Part shown: positions 26,710-35,608 of the stretch, in pieces
How positions within the stretch are numbered: position 1 is the first letter of the stretch
How the letters are laid out: each line of letters begins with the position of its first letter
Origin: Chryseobacterium ginsenosidimutans
GTDB lineage: Bacteria > Bacteroidota > Bacteroidia > Flavobacteriales > Weeksellaceae
Length of the DNA: 64,000 nucleotides
Direction of reading: 5' to 3'
Assembly (NCBI RefSeq): GCF_030823405.1
Contig: NZ_JAUSXC010000001.1
Span: 3,579,001-3,643,000 of the forward strand
Position numbers and translations under genes: made by a program
Notes under the pieces: model-generated
What the model was told of the DNA's origin: nothing
The model's input: the letters and a program-made list of their open reading frames with translations, nothing else
The model's database searches: none

Positions 26710-26906
26710 TTAATGAAGATACATCATCACTTTATCCAATGTGGCAATATCATCGCCTTCGGAGAAAAATACAAAGTTCTGTTCATACAGTTTTTTTAAA
26801 CTTCTATGCAGCAGTCTCTGTCTTGTTACGGTATATTTTTGTAACCTTTTGAAATCGCCTTCAAAACATTAACGATAAAGTGCATGATGCCTTTTCGCAT
26901 CAGCAT
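26710..26906 (-). pseudogene. Small ORF of about 65 codons broken by one A loss
   Basis: ATG at 26906 starts MLMRKGIMHFIVNVLKAISK. After one missing A (five instead of six) it reads YTVTRQRLLHRSLKKLYEQN and SEGDDIATLDKVMMYLH to the stop at 26710. The next pseudogene starts 18 bases later on the same strand, so they look like a decayed operon. Confidence 0.45.
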
Positions 26907-27060
26907 TCCTAATAAAGTACGGAAGGAATGAAATACTGGAGAAATGCAACCAGATATTGCGGTTTATTTTCATATTACCATACAATGCGATGATGATGGC
27001 AAAAAAGAGCAATCAATACCGCACCAGGTTTAGCATATTCTGGTCTTGGTAGGGATTATT
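26870..27060 (-). pseudogene. Remnant of a small membrane protein
   Basis: An ATG near 27058 reads MLNLVRY then a stop. The shifted continuation is hydrophobic (LLFFAIIIALYGNMKINRNI) and ends NADAKRHHALYR at about 26872, overlapping the next ORF. Probably the first gene of the same decayed operon. Confidence 0.35.
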
Positions 27061-27179
27061 CTGATTGATTTTATTTAAGTTGCATATTCTAAACTGCACT
27101 TCCAATCACGCCGTATAATTCTTTCAACAATCTTGCAGATAATCTTCCGTAAATTTTTTTGCCATAGATCTAGTGTAAG

Positions 27180-27496
27180 TTGGCAAATGGATAAAGCTAT
27201 TTCAAGATGCTTTAATAGACGAACTTACCATTTACACATCAATTTTGTTAAAAACACCCAATAGCAAGGATAAAAACTATTCGAGCAAGGATGTCATAGT
27301 AAAAAAAATAAGCAGTACAGGGGAATTTATAATCCCTAAATCTGAATATTTTGACCCAAAATGGACAGTCAGTGGTTTTGAATTAAAATTTACGGCAAAA
27401 AAGTTTGGTAAAACAAACCCTAAACTTATTGAAGGAAGTAAAATATCTATTTCAACATTGATCGAAAAAAATATCAACCTTGAAAAAGAATATTAA
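27180..27496 (+). CDS. Hypothetical protein, probably 5'-truncated
   Basis: An open frame of about 105 codons with no convincing start (a TTG at 27245 is possible; the open frame runs back to 27180). It reads LFQDALIDELTIYTSILLKT and later TGEFIIPKSEYFDPKWTVSG and ends STLIEKNINLEKEY. It is lysine-rich with alternating strands. I do not recognise a family. The surrounding DNA is decayed, so this may be the tail of a lost gene. Confidence 0.4.
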
Positions 27497-28113
27497 AAAC
27501 CTCCGTTAACTAGAGTTTTACATGAACCGGGCTAAAATTGCAAAATTCAACAACAGTTCTTCGGTTAAACTTTTCTGCAGAATTGAATATTTGTTTCCTC
27601 TATTGACCCACGATCGCAAGCCCAATTAACGCGCTAAGAAAGCACGAAACTTTTAATGAAAGTATTGACACAATTTCAGAAGCTTTAAAGAATTTATTCC
27701 GAAAGGCTATGCTGCAATTAATATTTCAACTGGCGACGCTAATCTTGACGTAAACGACAAATTTTAGTATTGAGAAAGGATACTGAGCAAACAACTTCAA
27801 ATAATGCGAATGGCAAACTTGATAAACGACCTTTATTGCTACTATTAGGACAATCTGACCATTCATTTAAACTTGCATTAGAAATTACAATGCTGCTTAT
27901 TGTATTGACTGCGGCGGCGTTTTTGGCAACCCATTACCGAGGCAACAATTAAAAACGGGGACTTTTCAATTGAGCACGGTATTGCTGGACAAGTGACACC
28001 ATTTTTATGATCCGGTAATTGGGATTTAATGCATTCAAAATGCCGTAATGCCAAGGCTTTTCGATTTTATCAGCGTTTAATTTCACTGATAACTTCGTAT
28101 AAAGTTGGAAATT
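27497..28113. other. Decayed stretch without an intact gene
   Basis: Fragments on the plus strand look protein-like but are short and in different frames: ESIDTISEALKN then FIPKGYAAINISTGDANLDV (about 27650-27768), and AAYCIDCGGVFGNPLP (about 27890-27945). The last resembles the IDxGxVxGGxL end of calcineurin-like phosphatases, which is weak evidence. No start codons or complete frames. Confidence 0.3.
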
Positions 28114-28509
28114 TTAGTTTTCTTTTTTTAATGCAGTCTGATGGGCAAGGAATTTCCAAAGACCATCCTCTTTTCTGTAGACAGCCATGTAAATAGAATA
28201 CATGTCCAAGTGCTTTCCATTAATAGTTACTACTATCTGCACCTCGCCGTGAACAGAAAACCCAATTTCACCAATAGGAACAACTTCATTAACTACGGTA
28301 TGTATGTTATGATAGTCATAAGTGCCATCCGTTAGCTTATTCAAAAAGGATTCTTTAGTATCAAAATATCCACCGGAATGTCCGTAATAGAGTTCGGGCG
28401 AAAGCATATCCTGCAAGGCGGAAATTTCTGCATTCACCATCAACAGTCCTCTTTCGTTCTCTAATTTAATGGCTAATGATTTTAAATCAGGTTGATCAGA
28501 ATTTTTCAT
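28114..28509 (-). CDS. SnoaL/NTF2-like protein
   Basis: 131 residues with the NTF2-like cone fold pattern: an N-terminal helix pair (LKSLAIKLENERGLLMVN, then ISALQDMLSPELYYGHSGGY), and curved strands (VVNEVVPIGEIGFSVHGEVQ, IYMAVYRKEDGLWKFLAHQT). It could be a small enzyme or binding protein. It is the last of a run of minus-strand genes and starts 17 bases after the hydrolase stop, so the two are likely co-transcribed. Confidence 0.78.
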   Translation of the reverse strand: MKNSDQPDLKSLAIKLENERGLLMVNAEISALQDMLSPELYYGHSGGYFDTKESFLNKLTDGTYDYHNIHTVVNEVVPIGEIGFSVHGEVQIVVTINGKHLDMYSIYMAVYRKEDGLWKFLAHQTALKKEN

Positions 28510-28526
28510 ATCGTCATTAGATTGGT

Positions 28527-29327
28527 TTACTTAATGGAGCGATTATTCAAAAAAGTATCTAAGAAGCTAAGCGAAGCATCTATAACATCAGCCATATATC
28601 CCTTAGCATGCAAAGTTCCTGTGACAAGCTGAACGGTGGTAGGCACGCCAACATCTAACAAGGTACGCTGCAATTTAAGCGCACCGTCGGCAGGTACAAA
28701 TTCATTCATAGAATTTGCCATATAAATTGGACCACTTTTAGGACTTACCCGGGTTAATGGCGTTGCTTCTTTCAGTAGGCTCCTGTCGTTACCTATTAAG
28801 GAATAGATACACCATCTTAAAAATGCGTCGTTGCGTCCGCCCTGATTGATGCTTGCACTTGATATATTTGCAAAATCGAGGTCGTCTTTTTTTTCTGATG
28901 CTTTGCCATCAGTATCCAAAATAAATCCTTCCAGATCTATTATGCCAGACCAGCTGATAGCGGGAATGCCTGTAATAAGTGCAACTTCAACAGAAATATT
29001 ACCTCCCGCAGAGGTTCCCCACGCTGCGATTTTATCACGGTCGAAAACATAGTCCGATTTTTTCAGCCATTCCAGCGATGCCAGGATATCTTCTCTTCCC
29101 GCTGGAAATGTTCCTTTAGGCGTAAGTCTGTAATTAGGTACAATTACAAAATATCCCTCCTGTGCCAATCGGGTGGCGAGATCTTCGTCTTTCATTTTGT
29201 CGCCGTGAAACCATCCGCCGCCGTGAATATCTATAATGGCTCCTTTTGTATTTTTACCGCTGTATATGTCTAATTTAAGATCGTCTTTGTAAACAATATC
29301 TTTTGTAATTGTGATGGTATTTTCCAT
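28527..29327 (-). CDS. Alpha/beta hydrolase, HSL-type esterase
   Basis: 266 residues, cytoplasmic. The oxyanion-hole motif HGGGW (residues 35-39) and nucleophile elbow GTSAGG (Ser106) place it with hormone-sensitive-lipase-like carboxylesterases. The catalytic Asp is likely near EFVPADGAL and the His in TLHAKGY. Substrate unknown. Operon with the SnoaL-like gene. Confidence 0.85.
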   Translation of the reverse strand: MENTITITKDIVYKDDLKLDIYSGKNTKGAIIDIHGGGWFHGDKMKDEDLATRLAQEGYFVIVPNYRLTPKGTFPAGREDILASLEWLKKSDYVFDRDKIAAWGTSAGGNISVEVALITGIPAISWSGIIDLEGFILDTDGKASEKKDDLDFANISSASINQGGRNDAFLRWCIYSLIGNDRSLLKEATPLTRVSPKSGPIYMANSMNEFVPADGALKLQRTLLDVGVPTTVQLVTGTLHAKGYMADVIDASLSFLDTFLNNRSIK

Positions 29328-29444
29328 GATAATTTATATTAATTTATTAGCTTGATTAAAGTCTTTTAATTTTCAACAGTCGAGATTAATGTTTAAATTA
29401 TAATAAAAGTATTACGGTGTTGAAGAGCATCTTAAGGATTTGAT

Positions 29445-30050
29445 CTAAACTAAAGCTTCTTTTAACCCTTTATAAGCATTGTCTGCTTGAGTCTGACCCG
29501 CAAGTAAAAATATCTCTTTTAGTAAAATTTCAGGGGCTAAATTTTTTTGAAATAAAATACTTGCAGTCTCTAATGCAGTATTCATACCCAACGCTAAAGC
29601 TTTAGAAACATCGGCGGCTGCAAATCCTGATAGACCCGCATCCTTAATGCTCGGAGCAAAGCACAGGTCTGGAACACCTAATTTTACAGCTTCTAAAACA
29701 ACGCAGTACCCCACTCGATTAAATAAGTCAAGGCTTAACTTATCAGGCTCACCAAGACCAATTAACAATAGTTTTTGTGCTGGAATTTGTTTTAGCATCG
29801 GTGTAAGGAGCAAGGTTTGCATTTCGTTTCCGCGGAAAATGCCTGACTTTCTAACCTCATCAATAGCGCCCTGAAAATGTTCATTTACCGCATAAGTTCC
29901 GCCTTCATAATGCTGGTTCTTAGTAAAATCAACAAAGCAAACTACCTGAAGGGACGTAACGCTTTCTGATGGGCTCACTACTTTTATAGCATAACTTACA
30001 CCGTTCTTTACAACTGATTGATCAGGGCATAAATTTGTTATTTTTTGCAT
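29445..30050 (-). CDS. Stand-alone M17 peptidase N-terminal-domain protein (cytoplasmic)
   Basis: 201 residues without a signal peptide. The whole protein matches only the N-terminal, macrodomain-like half of leucyl aminopeptidases: a strand run (LQVVCFVDFTKN), then FQGAIDEVRKSGIFRGNEMQ and the typical KLLLIGLGEPDKLSLDLFNR. The zinc-binding catalytic half is absent and no remnant of it follows. A secreted paralogue lies two genes upstream. Function cannot be proteolysis; binding or regulation is possible. Confidence 0.8.
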   Translation of the reverse strand: MQKITNLCPDQSVVKNGVSYAIKVVSPSESVTSLQVVCFVDFTKNQHYEGGTYAVNEHFQGAIDEVRKSGIFRGNEMQTLLLTPMLKQIPAQKLLLIGLGEPDKLSLDLFNRVGYCVVLEAVKLGVPDLCFAPSIKDAGLSGFAAADVSKALALGMNTALETASILFQKNLAPEILLKEIFLLAGQTQADNAYKGLKEALV

Positions 30051-30159
30051 TTTTGATAAATTTGTTTTAGCATTTATTACACATTATTCCATCGTAACAT
30101 CGTTTGTTATGGTTTAGCAGATTGAAGCACTTTAATGAAGCTTTAAATTAAAAAATCTA

Positions 30160-31032
30160 TTACCCATTCCAGCCTTGCAGGAATTCTACAAGTAAAGCAT
30201 TTACTTCATCCGGACGTTCTTCGTGCGGAAGATGTCCGCATCGTTTGATGGGTACAACTTTTAAATTATTAGCCATTTCTGCCCAAACTTTTGGCATATC
30301 AAACATCTTACCTACGGCACCAAAGTCTTCACCCCACAGTGCCAACGTTGGACAATCGATCTTAATATGAGCATCCTCCTTATCCTGTTCCAAGTCTATT
30401 GCGTTTGCACGGTAATCTGCCATAGATCCACGAACTGCACCGGGAGCACGGTAGGCTCGTACATAAGTATCAAATGCTTCTCCCGAAATAGTGGAAGGAT
30501 CATAGGTCCAATCAGAGAAAAACCATCGCAGCCACTGCTCCTCCTTTCCCGAGATTAAAATTTCAGGTAAATCCGGAACAAGATGGAATAGAAAAAACCA
30601 ATAGGCTTTTGCGACTTCGGCGTTTAATTCCCGGGCAATTATGCGGGTTGGCACATTATCCATCACGACTAGTCTATCTATACGGTCGGTATGGTCTTTC
30701 GCAAATCGAGTTGCAACACGCGCACCACGGTCGTGACCTATAAGTGCAATCTTATCAATACCTAACTTGTCTAATAGAGCAACGAGGTCATTTGCCATAT
30801 TGCGTTTGTCATAGCCAGTTGCAGGCTTTTCTGTTTCACCATACCCACGCAGGTCTGGCGCTATCACCCGGTATTTTTTGCTTAGCACCGGGATTTGATT
30901 TCTCCAGGCATAGTTAGTTTCCGGGAAACCGTGAAGGAGTACAATAGGAGCACCATCTCCAATGTCAATAAAGTTTTGACGAATACCGTTTGCGAATAGC
31001 GTATGATTTGTATTTGATGTTTTATTACCCAT
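30160..31032 (-). CDS. Alpha/beta hydrolase of the haloalkane dehalogenase/epoxide hydrolase group
   Basis: 290 residues. HGFPETNYAWRNQIP carries the oxyanion motif, and the nucleophile elbow is GHDRGAR with Asp101 rather than Ser, followed by Arg102 and Arg105 as in fluoroacetate dehalogenases. The acid is probably in LWGEDFGAV and the His in CGHLPHEERP. Where fluoroacetate dehalogenases have a His-Trp halide pair, this has Tyr-Trp (AYWFFLF), so the true substrate is open. It sits between two M17 N-terminal-domain genes. Confidence 0.85.
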   Translation of the reverse strand: MGNKTSNTNHTLFANGIRQNFIDIGDGAPIVLLHGFPETNYAWRNQIPVLSKKYRVIAPDLRGYGETEKPATGYDKRNMANDLVALLDKLGIDKIALIGHDRGARVATRFAKDHTDRIDRLVVMDNVPTRIIARELNAEVAKAYWFFLFHLVPDLPEILISGKEEQWLRWFFSDWTYDPSTISGEAFDTYVRAYRAPGAVRGSMADYRANAIDLEQDKEDAHIKIDCPTLALWGEDFGAVGKMFDMPKVWAEMANNLKVVPIKRCGHLPHEERPDEVNALLVEFLQGWNG

Positions 31033-31187
31033 TTTATTATATTTTAATAAATATTAATCCTTGTACTACTGTAAAAAAGTATAGACTCTATTGTTTTCAA
31101 ATTATCAATTTTGCAAATAAAATTAAACTGAATTACTCTTAATGTTTTTATATCTGTTTATTAATTTTAATAAAACTGATAAATAAC

Positions 31188-31922
31188 TTACTTATTAAAT
31201 GCTGCGATTGCTTTTGTGATTCCTTCTCCGGCAGTTGTGAAAAATGCTGGTCCGGCGAGTAATGTTATTTTTTCGATTGGCTTAACTGATGACATTTTTT
31301 TTCCTTTCAAATAAACCTGAGTTCTGTAAGCGTTAATTGCTCCGGTTACTCCGTATCCTGCAACTTCTGCGGTTGGTGAATCTATTCCCGCATCTTTAAG
31401 GTCGGTTGCAAAAGCATATTTTGTTACGCCCAATCTCAGAGCTTCTTCCATGCCGACACCAGCAACTTGCTGCATCAATTCGGGCGTGAATTTATTTCTG
31501 TCCCCTAAGCCAATCAGCAATAATTTTTTTGCTCCGATGGTTCCTGTAGGTGGCGTAATCAATAAGGTTTCCAAAGAATGCCCTGCAAATTTTCCGGATT
31601 TCCTCAATTCTGTTATGATACCATTCAAGCTCTTATCCAAATGGACCATCCCATTGACTGCTTCGGGCAATGCGGGTGGCGAATTGAAAATATCGCCTTC
31701 TGTATATTCGAAAACGCAGGCGATCTGCAAAGGCGCAATTTCAGTTGAAGGTCCCTGCACCATGCCTTCGATGGCGATTTCGTCTACTTTTCCCCATATT
31801 TTAGAGGTGTTTGGACTCGCTGTTTGGACTGTCGTTTGTGCAAAATAGATTTGTGGCGTTGCTAAAAGCATCGTTGCAAATAAGCCAATTCTAACTGTTT
31901 TTTTTACGTTTAAAATTTTCAT
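31188..31922 (-). CDS. Stand-alone M17 N-terminal-domain protein (exported)
   Basis: 244 residues with a signal peptide (VRIGLFATMLLATPQIYFAQ). The mature part is a paralogue of the cytoplasmic gene at 29445-30050: LNGIITELRKSGKFAGHSLE and KKLLLIGLGDRNKFTPELMQ align with it, and both end with AGxxxAxxA-type helices. The catalytic aminopeptidase domain is missing here too. A motif almost identical to the palindrome at 16033-16054 lies at 31960-31978, 38-56 bases before the ATG, suggesting common regulation. Confidence 0.82.
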   Translation of the reverse strand: MKILNVKKTVRIGLFATMLLATPQIYFAQTTVQTASPNTSKIWGKVDEIAIEGMVQGPSTEIAPLQIACVFEYTEGDIFNSPPALPEAVNGMVHLDKSLNGIITELRKSGKFAGHSLETLLITPPTGTIGAKKLLLIGLGDRNKFTPELMQQVAGVGMEEALRLGVTKYAFATDLKDAGIDSPTAEVAGYGVTGAINAYRTQVYLKGKKMSSVKPIEKITLLAGPAFFTTAGEGITKAIAAFNK

Positions 31923-31959
31923 GATCGGATATTTTTTTGATTAAATTAAAATTAATAAA

Positions 31960-31978
31960 GTCTCAATTTTTAAATTGA
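31960..31978. promoter_or_regulatory. Near copy of the 16-kb palindrome upstream of the exported M17-N gene
   Basis: GTCTCAATTTTTAAATTGA matches 18 of the first 19 bases of the palindrome at 16033-16054. It lies upstream of the gene starting at 31922. Confidence 0.45.
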
Positions 31979-32264
31979 ATGAAAAATTTCTCATTACTAA
32001 ATTTTTCAATTTTATCTTTAGTGATAGTTTGTCTTTATTTATAGTGTAAAACTAATTCGAAAGGCTTCAGTTTGGAGTTTGTTTTCGTTGAATGGGCAAA
32101 ATGAGTCGGTGAAAATCCGAAGGAACTTGTTATTACAATAAGATTAAAGTTGTTCTTTATCAATATGTTATCGTAAGTGCTTTAAAATATATTATTCAAA
32201 AAAAATTCTTTAAAATTTTATATAACAAGGATTAAACTAGATCTAGCAACTATTTCAAATTGCT
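31979..32264. other. AT-rich spacer
   Basis: No gene recognised. Confidence 0.4.
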
Positions 32265-32958
32265 TTTATAGAAAATATCATATCTGATAAAGAATTATTT
32301 GATGAAAATGCTTGTAATATTGTAGATATTAGAAGATTTATTGTGGAAAATAAAGTTCCATTTTCTATTGGTTATTCTACAATCGTAATAGAAAATATTA
32401 TAATTGATACTTCCATATTGAAAAATGAAGATGTATACTCCTATTTCTTTTTCGAGTATAAAACTACTACCATAATTAATTTGATTAAAAATAAAGAGCA
32501 AAAATTATTGCTAAGAAAACAGTTGCTGCACACGAAGAGTAGCGTTTTTAGGACTTTACATAGGTGATTATGTTTATATCGATGAAAAATATGAAAATGA
32601 AAAATTCCTGACAAGGAGTAATAAAAGAAATTGATTTATCATACAATAATGAACTCGAAATCAAATATAATATACTCAAAAAGATTCATCAGAAAGTAAA
32701 TTACCCCTTAAAAACAGCAAGCAAAAAGACATTCTTTATTTTTTAAAGCAGAAATATTTGAAGAAGAGAAAAACAAAGTTTTAATCACTAAAGAATGTTT
32801 GACTAAGTTATTTCAAACTAAAGGAATAAAAAATGTATTATCCAAAATGAAAAAGAAGAAATGATTAAAATTGTGATTAGTTACAAAGTACAAATAATCA
32901 TTTCAACTATTAAATTTAATTCGAATTCTCAACAAATAAAATCATTAGCTATTTTTTA
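32265..32958 (+). pseudogene. Decayed gene of about 220 codons with several frameshifts
   Basis: Plus-strand segments in changing frames are protein-like: KELFDENACNIVDIRRFIVE with VPFSIGYSTIVIENIIIDTS, AFLGLYIGDYVYIDEKYENE, EIDLSYNNELEIKYNILKKI, FKAEIFEEEKNKVLITKECL, and a tail ending at 32958. At least four shifts are needed to join them. No family recognised. Confidence 0.5.
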
Positions 32959-33233
32959 AATCCAAATAATATCAAGATAGGATTGGCAAACTTTGAAATT
33001 CATATTAAACATCATTTAATACCTTCAAAATATTATCTATATCTGCTAATAAATGGTTTGAATAGAGTCCTGTCGAGGTCACAAAACCGATATTTGAAGT
33101 TTTCACTCTCTTATATTATTTTTTTTATTTCCCCACTGTTGTTATAAATACTTATTTATGATCTAGGGTGTAAGCCGTCTGTTTATTCCTGTTGTAGATG
33201 CAAAAGAGAAGAAATCAAAAATTATTAACACCA
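32959..33233. other. AT-rich spacer
   Basis: No gene recognised. Confidence 0.35.
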
Positions 33234-33809
33234 TCACTTTAATCTCCTTCGAATTCTGCTTAAGCTTTCTGGTTTCATCCCCAAAAAAGAAGCTATATAG
33301 GTAATGGGAACATTATGTAAGATACCGGGATAATTCTCAATAAGCCTCCTGTAACGTTGCTCCGCAGACAGCGTTGCAAGTTCAAATGAGCGGTTTTCAT
33401 TATAGGCAATCGATCGTTGAAATACCCCCATACTAAAGTCTTTCATAGATTCGCTTTTTGAAGTAAGTGAATCGAGGTCAGTCTTGGTAATACGCAATAA
33501 CTCACATTCAGTGATGCATTCAACATTTTCGCCGGATTTTGTTTCATTTACAAAATGAGAATAAGAGGTGAAGAAACCCGGTGGGCAATTGATATGGGTT
33601 GTCACCTCATCTCCATTCTCGTTATAATGAAAAAGCCGCAAGTATCCAGATACAATATAATATAAGTATTGCGGTACTTTTCCTTCCTCTTCAATAATAC
33701 GGTTTTTAGGAAAAAGTACCGGCTCAAAATACTTTACAATCAGATCTTCATCATCTTCTGAAAGAGAATGACCGGACTTGATAAAATCAACTAATTTCTG
33801 TTGCATCAT
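33234..33809 (-). CDS. Crp/Fnr-family transcriptional regulator
   Basis: 191 residues. An N-terminal cyclic-nucleotide-binding-type beta barrel (FPKNRIIEEEGKVPQYLYYI, then VSGYLRLFHYNENGDEVTTH) is followed by a long dimer helix and a reduced helix-turn-helix (YIASFLGMKPESLSRIRRRL). This short type is common in Bacteroidota and usually lacks clear cAMP or Fe-S ligands; none is seen. It starts 39 bases after the epimerase stop on the same strand and may control it or the hydrolase genes nearby. Confidence 0.88.
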   Translation of the reverse strand: MMQQKLVDFIKSGHSLSEDDEDLIVKYFEPVLFPKNRIIEEEGKVPQYLYYIVSGYLRLFHYNENGDEVTTHINCPPGFFTSYSHFVNETKSGENVECITECELLRITKTDLDSLTSKSESMKDFSMGVFQRSIAYNENRSFELATLSAEQRYRRLIENYPGILHNVPITYIASFLGMKPESLSRIRRRLK

Positions 33810-33848
33810 ATCTTAATCGTTATCACATTTAAAGCAAATTTACAATAA

Positions 33849-34862
33849 CTATTTTAAGAGATTTTGATGTTTCATCAAATAATCCAGTGCTTCTTTTACT
33901 GCTTGTTCAGGACTTTTGGGATTGAATCCAAGTTCTTTTCTAGCCTTTGAAATGTCAAAATTTTGCTGTAGCCCAGAAAACATCGCAATATCTTTGCGGG
34001 TCAAAACTGGTGGTATTTTTTTTATTTTAGCAGAAAATTCCATAATCCCTGCAATAAGAAACAGTATAAATTTTGGCACCGAACCGGGTATTTTGATCTT
34101 TAACTCAGGATATAACGAATTGGCTAACATAGTAGTGTCTGTGATAGTCATACACTTTTCATTAGCAAGAATATAACGTTCACCGGCTCTACCTTTGTGT
34201 GCGGCCAGATAACAACCTTCTGCCACGTCTTTCACATCAATCCAGTTCAGGGTAATTTTGGTATCTACCGGAATTTCTTTATTGAGGATCAGCTTTAAAA
34301 CTCCATAAGAAACATTCAGCGGTAAAAAAGCTTCACTTCCGATCATAGCAGAGGGCATTACAGAAACCAATTCAATTCCTAATTTTTGAGCCAGTTCAAA
34401 TGCAATTTTTTCACCGTCATTTTTAGAATTATAGTACATATCCCTTCGATCAGGATTATATCCATTGCTTTCTTTGGCAGGCAGTTTTGTATAATCCAAT
34501 GCTGCAATAGAGCTTACATAGACGATACGTTTGACACCGGCTTCTGCTGCGGCTTCAATAGTATTTCTTGTTCCCTGAATGTTAACATCATAAATTTCTT
34601 TTTGTGGATCTTTTGCCCAAAGCTTAAAAGATGCACCAACTGAATAGAATGTTTCTACACCCTGCAAAGCTTTTACAAAAGATGATTTATCGGTAATATC
34701 AGCTTGGAGCACTTCGCAATCCAAGCCTGCAAACGGTGTTTTGTTATTAATATTTCTTACCGTAGCTCTTACAGGAATTCCTTTTTCGACCAATAGTCTT
34801 ACCAAGTTGTTTCCTAAGTGCCCGTTAGCTCCGGAAACTAAAGCCAGATTTTTCTGTATCAT
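33849..34862 (-). CDS. NAD(P)-dependent epimerase/dehydratase-type reductase
   Basis: 337 residues of the extended SDR group. The nucleotide loop is SGANGHLG (10-17), the catalytic Ser is in YVSSIAA and the Tyr-x3-Lys is YYNSK, with the Tyr preceded by another. The pattern (FSVGASFKLWAKDPQ-like, seen as YSVGASFKLWAKDPQKEIYD) resembles dihydroflavonol-4-reductase-like enzymes. The substrate is probably an aldehyde, ketone or sterol-like carbonyl. It is followed by the Crp-type regulator and preceded by a broken AraC gene. Confidence 0.87.
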   Translation of the reverse strand: MIQKNLALVSGANGHLGNNLVRLLVEKGIPVRATVRNINNKTPFAGLDCEVLQADITDKSSFVKALQGVETFYSVGASFKLWAKDPQKEIYDVNIQGTRNTIEAAAEAGVKRIVYVSSIAALDYTKLPAKESNGYNPDRRDMYYNSKNDGEKIAFELAQKLGIELVSVMPSAMIGSEAFLPLNVSYGVLKLILNKEIPVDTKITLNWIDVKDVAEGCYLAAHKGRAGERYILANEKCMTITDTTMLANSLYPELKIKIPGSVPKFILFLIAGIMEFSAKIKKIPPVLTRKDIAMFSGLQQNFDISKARKELGFNPKSPEQAVKEALDYLMKHQNLLK

Positions 34863-34957
34863 AATACATTGTTTTAATACCGCAAAGTTCTGACAACTGT
34901 TTACGAATGCACTTGACTTTTGTTAGCTAATCTTTTATTATTCTGTAAAACTTAAAC

Positions 34958-35487
34958 TTAGCTAATAACTGATTTTCTATATTCGGACGGACTCATGTGT
35001 TTATGTTTTTTGAATAGTTTGTTGAGATGGCTTACATCGGGTAATCCAAATTCATTGGCAATTTCTGTCAACCGGAAGTTCGCTGCCAAAAGACTGTTTT
35101 CTATCAATTTTATTCTGTACGAATAAATGTACTGTTGTATACTTTCGCTCGTCTGCCTTTTGAAAAACTCACTCATATAATTTGGTGAAACGTGAAAATG
35201 CTCAGCAATGACTTGTATTTTCAACAGATTGGAGAATAGATATTTTGATGTATATAACCCAATACCGACAGCGGTTGAGACGGATGATAATATCTTGCCG
35301 TTTCCAACAAAGCAATATTCCTGGCAGCAATGGTAATGATTGTATTAATAAGCTGTTGCAATACTTCCTGCTGATATACATTTTTCCGGTTCTGCTCTTT
35401 AAGTATAGCCTCCGCCAAAGTTCTGATCAACGGTTTGTATTCTGCAGGAGTTTTTATTTTGATAAATGTTCTGTTCGATTATTCAAT
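34958..35487 (-). pseudogene. AraC-family regulator with one missing A and no N-terminus
   Basis: The first part reads IKTPAEYKPLIRTLAEAILK and LGYIHQNIYSP. After a missing A at about 35231 the frame continues LLKIQVIAEHFHVSPNYMSE and then EIANEFGLPDVSHLNKLFKK with the typical MSPSEYR end. One base would join them into a C-terminal AraC protein of about 175 residues, but a stop just upstream removes most of the sensor domain. Confidence 0.7.
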
Positions 35488-35608
35488 TCCGAACTTATAT
35501 AGAACACCTCTACTAAGTTTTGTATATTCGCACAAACGGATATTTTTATTGACTATATATAAAACTCTAAACCTCGTTGTTAGTAACCTCTGAACAAAAT
35601 CACTTATA
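35488..35608. other. Divergent spacer
   Basis: AT-rich leader between two broken AraC genes; nothing else recognised. Confidence 0.35.
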
